A stretch of 64,000 bases of DNA. Source: Brachionus rotundiformis. Taxonomy: Eukaryota; Rotifera; Eurotatoria; Ploima; Brachionidae. Made by a program: the position numbers and the translations under genes. Location of the stretch: assembly GCA_016802295.1 (NCBI GenBank), contig JAESIW010000124.1, positions 1 to 64,000 of the forward strand, given 5' to 3'. Shown one piece after another: positions 55,301 to 64,000 of the stretch (position 1 is the first letter of the stretch; each line of letters starts with the position of its first letter). The notes beneath the pieces are model-generated. The model saw only the letters and a program-made list of their open reading frames with translations, searched no databases and had not been told where the DNA came from.

Positions 55301-58300
55301 ATAAACAATAACAAATAGAAAGACCTGCGTTTATACAAATACAAATGATAAAACGCTTTTCAAGAAGAGCATGATTGATAGATAACTCTTAATCAGGAAT
55401 CAGCAACCAAGATGCTACAGCAAGTGGAGCCGATGACTCAAGCTAAATGACCTATTCCAATTTACAGTAATATGATAACATTGATAATGTGAAAGAATAT
55501 AAAAAATAAATTCCTCTATAAAAATATTTTTAATAGTTTATTATGCAGTAAATTTTTTATCTATTTTAAAACATAGCCCAAAAAGGAGCCTAATTAAAAA
55601 AAGTGATTGAGGGGAGCAAAACACAATTAATGGTTTTTTTTAAAATAGATTAGAATTAATAAGAAGCTTCATAAAAGACAAAATATTCAGCTAAAAAAAT
55701 ACTTATCCAATTAGCTGATTTTAAATTAACAAATTTTGAAAACTTAATTTCCTGAAGGCAATTTTATTTCTCTAGCACGTTTTAGCTAAAAAAATCTATA
55801 CTCAAATTAATCTATCAGGCTTGATTACAAATATTATGATTTAAATTTCAAAAAATATTTTTTGTTATAAAATAAAAATCAACTGAATCCTGCTCACAAT
55901 GTATCAAATTGTTCAATTTTCTATCCAGTTTCATATTCATATAGCCACAGCTTAAAAAATTTAACCAACAAGCAATATTATTATTATTGTTATATTATAA
56001 TAAAAAAGCTACAGCAAGACTAGCTTGCGGAGGCGGCCTACATGAGAGGTCGCCTATGGCAGCTCGTTGCACATAATGAGATAAAACACTGATAGAAATA
56101 TACAATAAGAATTTTAGGGTTAAAGGAGTTGGTCAAATTTTACAAGAATAAAAAAAAGAATATTTAGTTGTTTTTTGAATATAATCCACAGATTCTCAAA
56201 AAGATCATAAGTCAAATAAATTTGAAAAGGAATTTTAAAATTATTACTTGAACCGTAAAACCTTCCAAATAAGTGCCTTTAAAATTGTGTCTATATTGAA
56301 GAATTTAAGCCTTTAGATGATAGAAAATTTTCTTCAAATTAAATATTTTTTAACACTAGAAGCACCAAAACGAGTCATTTTGACTTGTTTTAATGAAATC
56401 TAATGGATAAAAAATTATTAATTGGATAAATCTATTCAAAACTTAATTTTAATTGATTGAAAATTAAAAATTAGCTAAAAAAAGTATCTAGCAAGAAATT
56501 GATCTTTTATTGAATACATTTCTTTTTTAGCCCATTCTTCGTCTTTCATGTAAAAAACAAAAACTATAATTTTTGCTTTTATTAAATTTGCTTATTTTCG
56601 TTCAAGTATTAAGGTTTGGGTCAGTTTTTTAAAAATTTGTATACTTTTTATTAATATTTTATGACTCATCCATTGATTTTGTAGCTAAATTCAATATTTT
56701 AATTGAAAAACGAGTCAAAATGACTTGTTTTGGTGCTTCTAGTAGTATATACTTGATTTTGCACAAAGACATTTTTTTTTTTATTTGAATTTAGTTAATT
56801 TAGAAAGTTGTTCTTATTTTTATGCTGAAAAAAAAAGCTATGCTCTAATTATAGATATAATAATTATAAACAATAGTTTACTTGGATATTAGCGGCCAAA
56901 AATCGAAAAAGAGTCATTTTGACTCGTTGGTGCTTCTAGTGTTAAAGATCTAAGTATGCTTTACAAGAAAGCAATATAGCTAGAATTAAGTCACTTTGAT
57001 TAGCTTTAAAAAAATTGTCTTGACATTTTTTAGAACCCTTGCGCTCAAAAAAATTTCTAAGAAAGGAGAACCACTCCTATGTTATGCAAAAAGTGAACAA
57101 GAAAAGCCATTCGCGAAAATCTTAGGACTAAATTCCTAAATAATTTTTTTAATATTCGTTATGTCGTATGAGAGGAGACATAGCTAGGTGTGGTTTGAGA
57201 AAAGAACTTAAAATCAAAAACGCAATTTAAGACTGCATAAGGGAGAACAGTTGAAAAGAGCTTGAACCTCTCTTGGTCTTAAGCAGTATTTTATGTGAGC
57301 CTAACTCTAGTTTATGCGTTTACATAACTAGGAAATGTCATTAGTGAAAAAATGGGAACTCATAAAGACATTAAGAATAGACTTGCAAAGGCAGACTTAA
57401 ACCAATGTGGAAATCAAAGTTTTACAGCAAGGAAACAAAACTCAAGATAAACAAAATTGTAGTAAAAGCGAAGCTGATATATTGAAGTGAATGATGGGGC
57501 GTGTGTGAGTTGGATAAAACGGACATGTATTTAGACTGAAAAGAATACGAATACAAAATAGAGCTCTTTAATGGACTACCTCAAGGGCGAAGAAAGGTAG
57601 AAAGGCCAGCAATAAAATGGAGGTCGACAATCACGAAAGAGCTCATCGAAATAAGAATGACATGGGGTGAAGTAAGGGTGAAGGAAAAGATCGACCTGAG
57701 CGGAAATCAAAAGTGATCCTTCACAAGGAATGTATAAGGAAAAAAACAACTTTAAATTTGAATATTTTAAAAAAAAATATGCCAAAATTGTAGCTCCTGC
57801 TTTTCTAAAAAATCAATAAATCTTTTCTAATTTATAAACAATTCTGTAAATGACAAACTTTTTTTAATAGATCAATCTTGTACATCAATTCGGTTCAAAC
57901 GAAGCCGAAAGCTATTCGCATAAACCAAGAGATTCCCTGGAAAAATTCTTAACAATAAATAGATTAATATTTACAGACTTTATTTGACTTGAAATCACTT
58001 TTTAAGAATAATTACTTAAACTTCGTGTTAAATTTTAAACCCTAATGATAGCTTGGACACAGGCTTGTACAAAAGCAACGCATATGTTGTTTTTTCCCAA
58101 ATTTATTTAATTATAATTTGAAAAATTAAATTGGTTATTAATTAAATAAACAATAACAATTTCTTGACTTGAATTAGAACCAAAGTTTCTAATTACTAAT
58201 TAGGAAATAAATGCTCCAAAAGTCTAGATTTATATTTATTTAAAAAAATATATATTCTATATGAATTAGCACTCAGTGTAATTTTGATTGAATGGTGCCT

Positions 58301-60032
58301 TGAATGTAACAACTATGAACTAACCGACTCGATAAAATACTATTTTTATTTAATAGAATATTGTATGTTGAATAATCTTAATCATTTTTTTGAATATAAA
58401 AAACTGAATTTTTTACTTAATTGTTATATGGATATTTAATTTTCTATTAATCTTTACTTCAATTTGTCCATGGGACTTAAACTTTAATTAATAAATAAAT
58501 AAATATTCTAAAAACTAACTTAAATATTTTGACTTTGTTGATATTGACAATGGCGTTATTACATGCTATAAATAGATATGCGTATCAACCCACAGCCTGA
58601 TGATTACTAGGCAGTATTTTATTAGGAAATAGGTAAATATGTTTCTTAATTATTTGATATTTCTGTCATTAGTGTCCTTAATAAAAGTACAGGAAAATGT
58701 TGAAGTTTGTTAAGACAAAATAATATTCTAATTACTTTAATTGTCTAAATAAAATATTAATTTAGAAAAAAAGGAAAATTTATATATATGTATTTAATCA
58801 CGTAATTACGTAAATATATTATTAAATGTGTTTATGTGCATGATACGATGTGGAACAGGAAAAGTTCAAAAGAGTTGGTGGTCATTGACCAATCTTTGGC
58901 AAAAGCAGGTCATTCAGTTACTTATTTAATTATTAAAATTTAAAAAAGTATAACTTTTTGATCATTTTAATTTTTTAAATTGAAAAGATGGTCCAAATAT
59001 TTATTTTTAAAGTTAATTACTGGTTCGGCAACATGGTAATACATAAATGGTGCAACAGCTGACCATCAATGCTGTACCATTTACTCTCCTTGTAGAGCAT
59101 AGGATCATATTTTATTTATCTGTCACTATTTTATTATGTTTTTTTTTTCTTATTTAAAAAATAATTTAGGAAAAGTTTTTCTATGGTAGTTGCCAAGTTG
59201 CCAATGGTTAAATTCAGTTTCAACTAAGATTTTGGTGTGATTATGATTGAATCAAAGGGTGTTTTGGACTTATAAATTAAATAAATCTTTATCCTACCAT
59301 CCCTCTGGACAATGTATACCTAATTCCGAACTTCCTAATAAAATATTAGTTACTATAAAATATCTAATATGCTTAATTTATCATACTTTATAAATTTAAT
59401 GAAAAAAAAGCTGCTTTTTACCATTTATATTTACCAAATAGAGAAAAATAAACTTTTTTGATTATTTTGTTGCCTCATTTATTAAACAAACATTCATATA
59501 TTTACTCATATTAAACAATTATTAAATATTAATTGATCACTTTAGTAATGAATTGGCGCAAATTACTTAAAATTAAGGTCGTAGCAACAAAATTTGAAAA
59601 AAAACAAACTATTCCACTCCAATTTAAGACAAGATATAAAAATAAATTTTCTTCTACTCCTGGTAATTAAACTGCTTTATTTGATTCATAAAACATAATC
59701 TAATTATACAAAAATCTTTACATTGATTAATGCCACCGCTCATTTAAAATGGCATTTACTATCTCTTATTTAATTCTTAATTATCTGTCATTTAAATTAG
59801 CAGGAAACACTACCTCAAAATAGATAAGAATAGCGCCTTGAATAAACGTAAATGCTAGACTAATTAGGCTCGATTGGAATAGATGGGATGAATGCTGGAA
59901 ACTTACTCGCTCAATTAGAGTCATGTAGTTGGCGAATGTGGTCAAAATGTTGTCCAAATTGGACTCTAAATGCCTTGAGTCCACTTTTAAAGAGTCACTA
60001 ATCAAATGTGCATATGTCTCAGCTGCATCCAT
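52337..60032 (-). CDS. BLOC1S4: BLOC-1 complex subunit 4 (cappuccino) homologue
   Basis: Coiled-coil subunit of BLOC-1, which drives biogenesis of lysosome-related organelles and endosomal sorting. Four exons, 59907-60032, 52637-52738, 52461-52589 and 52337-52408, all join in phase 0 to 429 nt, 142 residues. Introns 2 and 3 are 47 and 52 nt; intron 1 is 7.17 kb. Exon 1 reads DAAETYAHLISDSLKVDSRH and LESNLDNILTTFANYM. Exons 2-3 carry the family-like run TELEHLYQKLDNTE, FVNCLKQSCAILEHKID and LAEKKYSLGKL, comparable with the IYSRIDRLEAFV / KAEAELG region of vertebrate cappuccino. The last exon ends EACLVVCDKAFDKQDR. Without the last intron the frame would stop at 52452. The protein is shorter than human, mainly at the N-terminus. 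Confidence 0.7.
53240..53750 (+). mobile_element. LINE family A copy 2, 5'-truncated, in BLOC1S4 intron 1
   Basis: Open frame 53288-53599 is nearly identical in protein to 24.0-23.7 kb (RMLSFAYKTLYFHNSPENQR, GEKTFGFFYSRLLNCFV). The 3' UTR carries the ATCGGTCTTTATGACATGGG segment. Truncated within the QYAFQYRILDRM region. It lies antisense to BLOC1S4. Near 53100-53230 a diverged foldback MITE trace precedes it. Confidence 0.75.
54040..54400 (+). mobile_element. LINE relic (RT C-terminus), pair with 57.3 kb
   Basis: Plus-strand pieces NVISEKMGTQKDIK, SLRRILGIHWPQI and RNKRLRWPGHVFRMKR in shifted frames are the usual C-terminal block of this LINE type (LRRILGIxW, RRLRWxGHVxRM). About 130 bases are nearly identical to 57310-57520. 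Confidence 0.65.
54450..56240. other. gene-free part of BLOC1S4 intron 1, with one G+C-richer hairpin
   Basis: Mostly A+T-rich. At 56006-56080 a G+C-richer island contains a hairpin (AGGCGGCCT, seven-base loop, AGGTCGCCT) beside a TATTATTATTATTG repeat. It may be the 3' end of a LINE. No other feature seen. Confidence 0.4.
56252..57035. mobile_element. CCGTAA-terminus repeat split by a piggyBac-type element
   Basis: The left end is CCGTAAAACCTTCCAAATAA then GTGCC. The right part (56946-57035, GATCTAAGTATGCTTTACAA) matches the arm of the 47.9-kb repeat in inverted orientation and ends in a diverged ACCCTTGCGCTC. Between them sits a TTAA-flanked insertion. The two arms therefore belong to one interrupted element. 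Confidence 0.5.
56350..56945. mobile_element. piggyBac-type element with TTAA duplication and two right ends
   Basis: Runs 56354-56941 between TTAA at 56350-56353 and 56942-56945. The left end is CACTAGAAGCACCAAAACG; the right end is the reverse complement of CACTAGAAGCACCAACG. A second right-type end lies inside, at about 56712-56747 (TTGGTGCTTCTAGTAG). Each end carries the small palindrome GAGTCATTTTGACTC or a near variant. No open frame. Confidence 0.7.
57285..57725 (+). mobile_element. LINE relic (RT C-terminus), pair with 54.1 kb
   Basis: Reads NRLAKADLNQCGNQ, later GRRKVERPAIKWRSTITKEL and IEIRMTWGEVRVKEKI in shifted frames, the terminal GRPxxRW / WxEVxxxAxDR block. It lacks about 155 bases that the 54-kb copy has, and has about 43 that the other lacks. 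Confidence 0.65.
57730..59900. other. rest of BLOC1S4 intron 1; LINE 3' end at 58430-58495
   Basis: 58440-58495 (GTCCATGGGACTTAAACTTT, then TAAATAAATAAATA) is a severely 5'-truncated copy of the LINE whose longer copy lies at 13.2-13.8 kb. Otherwise A+T-rich; G+C-richer short patches at 58850-58910 and 59020-59100 show no supported exon. Confidence 0.45.
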
Positions 60033-60039
60033 TACCAAT

Positions 60040-60920
60040 TTTTTTAATTTAAAATTAGAAAAGAGTTTTTATCTCATAGATAATTATAACTCGTGATATA
60101 AAATATTTTTCTCTATATGTAAATCTTTTTGTTTAAAAAAAAAATCAATTATTTAATTTGTTCATGTTGGCACAAGCAAAAAAGAGTGGGCTGGAAAAAA
60201 ATAGAAAAAAATTTGTTTTTATAATGTTCTTTTTATTGATTATAATGGACCTGTTGAAAATAAATTTCAAAATTAATTCCTTGCAGTTCTTTGTTATATT
60301 TTAATTAAAAATTAGATAAAGTATTTGTCAATGAAACGAGTTTCTATCTCGTCCGCAAGCTATTCTTTTGTTAAAATATGAACAAAAAAATTTTATTCAT
60401 TTTTTTGTCAATTATTTAACAAATCCTTTTATTATATCAAATAGCACTCTTCAATTTCCGCAATACACTCACAGCTATTTAATTTAAACAAAACATAGAC
60501 CTGATAGACTCTAATTATAATATTCAGGCACTGGATTAATTAAATTTTTATGAGTCTTTGCTTGCTTATTTGGTGCCTGGTTTATGGGGAAATCAGTTAA
60601 ATATAATGAGATCATTGTAGGACTGAGACATTTTAGTTGACTGAAGTTGGTCATCTAAATGGTGTTCAAAATATCTTGGTGCTTAAAAAAAGTTTAAGCT
60701 AAAGTTGCCCTCAACGACAAAATATGGTTTAGTCAGTCCATACTTCCTAAAAGAAGAACAGATTTATAGATGAACTTGATTTAAATATTTTTTACACATT
60801 TTTTACATTTTTTTTAATATTTAAGTACTTCAGGTTAAAATTTAGGTTGGATAGCTCATTCATTGCATTCAAAAGTTATTGCTAATTAAGTTAAGTTATT
60901 ACCCTTTTTTTCACCCGTTG
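60040..60920. other. A+T-rich stretch upstream of BLOC1S4
   Basis: No coding signal and no clear repeats. Confidence 0.4.
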
Positions 60921-60922
60921 GA

Positions 60923-61272
60923 AATTCATGTGGTTTTGTAAAATTCAGTAAAAAATGGCAAAAAGAACAGAAAAAAATGTAAAAAAATTGAATAACTTTT
61001 TTTCTAAAGGTTTAAACCTAATTCTGTAAATGCAACATAGTCAAACATTCAAAGTTGCATCAAATATCTATATCTGCTAATTTTGCAGAGTTCAGCAGAA
61101 GTTAAATTTCAATATAATCATTTTATAGAGATTTTGCACATCGTTCGCAGACTTTTACAGTTGACGCAACTTTGAATGTTGCACCATTCTGCATTCACAG
61201 AATTAATTTTGAACTTTTAGAAAAAAAGTTTGTTCTGTTCTTTTGTACTGAACTTCACAAAACCAATTGATG
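60923..61272. mobile_element. foldback MITE (CGGTTTTGTGAA family, copy 3) with 8-bp target duplication
   Basis: Element 60931-61264 starts TGGTTTTGTAAAATTCAG and ends GAACTTCACAAAACC. Inverted arms match the 24.5-kb copy. Flanks AATTCATG (60923-60930) and AATTGATG (61265-61272) agree in seven of eight bases, suggesting a hAT-type 8-bp duplication. Confidence 0.7.
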
Positions 61273-61585
61273 TTACGCATGCACAATTGATTATGCTTTA
61301 TTTAACTGTTTTCTTCTCTGAAACGAGTTTCTAATCTGCAGACCTTAAGTTCACTGTCATATTCTCACATGGTTTCTTATTATAAAATAACTTGTAATCT
61401 TATATTTAAATATATAATTCACGGCAATAATAAGTAAATAAAGAATTATCGCATCAATTAAAATTCTTCATTATTTTTAATGCCTAATTCCGGTCATAAC
61501 ATTAAGGTAATATTTATGGTTTTTTGACCATAAATTTTGAAAAAACATTGTACAGACATCATCTATTTTTATTCAAATATTTTCC

Positions 61586-61862
61586 CTATTTTGATAAATT
61601 GAAATTTACTAAAATAAAATATATCTAAAAAAACATATTTTGTTGCTTTTTTTTGCCAAAAATAAAAACTTTATTTTCTTTATATTGGGTAAACAAAATC
61701 AGTAATCAATTTAAGTCTTACTAAAGCTTTAATTTTTGTCTTTTGTCTACGTCAGAAAAATTTTTTTAGGTAAAAAAGACGCAACAAGGTATGTTGCACT
61801 ATGTTGCAGTATTTTTTTAGATTTATTTTATTTTAGTAAATTTTAATTCATCAAAATAGGAA
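61586..61862. repeat. foldback repeat
   Basis: The left arm (CCTATTTTGATAAATTGAAA, then TTTACTAAAATAAAATATAT) is inverted at the right (TTTATTTTAGTAAATTTTAA then TTCATCAAAATAGG). A copy of GAAATTCACAATACC follows at 61889. No coding capacity; family unassigned. Confidence 0.6.
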
Positions 61863-62339
61863 AAAAATTTGTTCTGTTTGTTTCTGAAATTCACAATACC
61901 TTGTAATGCTCATTTAATTTTCTATTCAACAATATCATATTGTGTTAAGATAAAATTTCAAAATCGAAAGGAAATTCAAGGTCACGTGACTTGTTATATC
62001 AGGAAGACATGAACTGGAAAGCTGACAATGTATTTTTATACTAGACAGCTCAAAGTACCCCTGTGTTAAATTTTGTGGAGATCGGTCTTTCACAACATAT
62101 TTTTTTTCATTTAAAAAAAAGCACCGAGATTTTTTAAACACCCGTTTGTTATTTGGTTATTAAGAGAACTAAGTTAAAAGCGCAGGTGCGAAAGCAAGTA
62201 GAGTTCTTAGAATGCTAACGAACATTTGTTACAGCGTGAAAATAATTTATTTATTTATTGAGTATAAACTGTTCGAGTATTGAACTCCTTCAGTAATCAG
62301 TATCATTGTTTATACTTACAATTTATTACAGATTTTATC

Positions 62340-62830
62340 TTTATACTGCAGAGAGGAGTAGTTGTGGCTAAGACTCTATACATAAATGGTCAAACCTCAC
62401 CTAGACTATGCGCGATATGAAAATAAAAGAGATGTGAACGAATTAGAGAGGGTGCAAGAACGGGCAACAAAGATCCCTTTAAGAACTATGTCGTATGAAC
62501 TGAGGCTGGCTAGATGGGTTTGACTAGGTTGAGCCAAAGAAGAGTGAGAGGAGGATTTGATTGAAATGTACAAATTAAGCTAGTCAGTGATCAAAGGTTC
62601 AACTGGGGCCAAAAGAGGAAAATTTCCCTGCTCAAGCTAGAAATGATTTTTCAGCTGCAGTGAGTGCAAGAAATGCCTTTTTTCAAACAGGGTAGTTACC
62701 AGGATATGTGGTAGCATCTAGGTCAACAGATAGATCTAATAACTAATGGCGGTGTTAGGCTTAACCACTCTACGTGTGAGGTGTTAGTACGAAGAGATTA
62801 ACTGCAGCTAAAGTTCTAGTGTCTTGAAAA
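62340..62830 (+). mobile_element. LINE relic (CR1/L2-like RT C-terminus)
   Basis: Reads KRDVNELERVQERATKI, SYELRLARW, then after stops EEDLIEMYKLS, the usual block before the C-terminus, and continues with decayed sequence. G+C-richer than its flanks. Same general type as 41.1-41.5 kb. Confidence 0.7.
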
Positions 62831-62974
62831 TGAAAAGTCTTTTTTAAAGAGATTAAAGACATTTTTTAAAATTTCTTAATCAGAACAATGAGTTGAAAAT
62901 AAACTTTAAACACTATTAACTGATAATAAAATAATTTTTCTTATTAAAACCAAAAAATGATAATTTTAAACTAT

Positions 62975-63142
62975 TGAGGCATCTTTCAATGTTTTACTTT
63001 TTTAAATGATTATTTGAACAATTTATTTTTAATTAGCAAAATTTATTTTATTTAAATAAATGGAGTGTTAATCGGTCTTTATGACATGGGCACTAGCCTG
63101 TTGATTAACCTTGAAATATTAAAAAAAAAAAAAAAAAAAAAC
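62975..63142 (+). mobile_element. LINE family A copy 3, 3' UTR only, with a poly-A run
   Basis: About 150 bases match the 3' UTR of the copies at 23.6 and 53.7 kb, including the ATCGGTCTTTATGACATGGG segment, and end in a run of about 22 A (63120-63141). No coding part remains. Confidence 0.75.
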
Positions 63143-63144
63143 TT

Positions 63145-64000
63145 AATGAAGCTAATTCCTTGACTTTGAATCAAATAATAAAATTTTGACCTGTCTATCC
63201 TTTTTTTAACAATTGGCAATAAATTCATGTCAATGATGAAACAGAAAAAAGCTTAAAGGATTAAAAATATACTTTGATTTACCATTGAAATAAAATTAAA
63301 CTTTAAAAGCCTTTAACAGATAATCAAAAATTTTGATTCAGAATTTATACAAGGGTTCCAATTTTTTAAATTTGAATACTGGTTTTAATAACATAATAAT
63401 TGGCATAATTGATCTATTTAATGATGAAAAAAGAGATACAACTTTTTAAAAAATGTTGTATCTTGACTCAAACCCAATTTTTACCTTTTTAACCACTGGA
63501 ATAAATTACCTATATCATCTAAAAATATGTCTTAAATGGAATTATTCAAGTAAATATTTAATATCAATCCAATTAAAAATGTCTAATTGCTTATCTATCA
63601 TTTGGTTATTAAAATTTTATCTACAAGAAGTGCTTTTACCAAACTCGACTACCACTGGTTACAAAAAATCATGTCTTAATCATGAAAAAAAATAAAACTA
63701 TTTATAAAAATTTTATTAGCCAACTTTTTCTTAAAATAAGCCATTTTTGAGAGGCAATCTCTGGTAAACTATCAATAAGTGACAGCAAAGACTTGAAGCA
63801 CCTAATTAAATTAATTTTTAAGTTGATAATTAATGAAAATTAGAAAAAATAAAATGATAGAAACTCTTTATTTTTAATATCGATTTATATAAAAAAACAA
63901 AAATTATAAAGCAAAATTTCCTGATTTATAAAACTGAGTCTTTTCCTAAAATCATGAAATATTGGATTTATGTTTTTATAAAGACACAACCGTAGGCTTA
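63145..64000. other. A+T-rich right edge
   Basis: A plus-strand 80-residue frame (63453-63695) has no recognisable domain and no splice partners. Nothing else is supported. Confidence 0.4.

Noticed and set aside
1..64000. CRISPR arrays, rRNA or tRNA genes, bacterial operons
   Set aside because: No regularly spaced repeats, no rRNA-like conserved blocks and no cloverleaf with box A/B motifs were seen; the genes are spliced animal genes.

Overview
The window looks like nuclear DNA of a small invertebrate animal. It is very A+T-rich by eye (roughly three quarters; not computed). Its recognisable genes are animal housekeeping and receptor genes cut by short GT-AG introns, mostly about 43-60 nt, with a few introns of 0.6-7 kb that are loaded with transposon debris. 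An A+T-rich, tiny-intron lineage such as a monogonont rotifer would fit, but that is an inference from style, not a proof.

Layout. 0-5 kb: a candidate partial exon at the left edge and an unrecognised multi-exon gene (3.6-4.7 kb). 5.1-10.3 kb: an ATP synthase beta pseudogene, a hAT transposase relic and a decayed LINE. 10.5-17.3 kb: POLG, the mitochondrial DNA polymerase gamma, whose introns carry a 380-bp palindromic MITE and a LINE tail. 17.3-20.5 kb: no gene recognised. 20.5-22.8 kb: an intronless, unrecognised seven-transmembrane receptor. 23.5-25.1 kb: LINE plus foldback MITE. 26.0-36.5 kb: EIF3K, ZGPAT and GCC1 in tandem; exon joints of all three can be placed to the base. 37-39.1 kb: nested foldback elements, a LINE relic and a mariner relic. 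39.5-40.2 kb: TSR2. 40.4-46.2 kb: repeats, including a MULE-like DNA transposon with a 9-bp target duplication that has a Jockey-type LINE inside it. 46.7-49.5 kb: a two-exon peptide-type GPCR, with a piggyBac-type MITE nested in another foldback inside its intron. 50-64 kb: BLOC1S4 (cappuccino), whose first intron spans about 7.2 kb of LINE and MITE sequence, then repeats to the right edge.

All eight named or clearly real genes read on the minus strand. They do not form a pathway. POLG copies mitochondrial DNA, EIF3K and TSR2 serve translation and ribosome production, ZGPAT is a nuclear CCCH/G-patch regulator, GCC1 is a trans-Golgi tether, BLOC1S4 serves lysosome-related organelle biogenesis, and two are membrane receptors. 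The most informative non-genic content is the set of nested insertions: several can be read as before/after pairs because an uninterrupted relative sits elsewhere in the window. No CRISPR array, rRNA or tRNA was seen.
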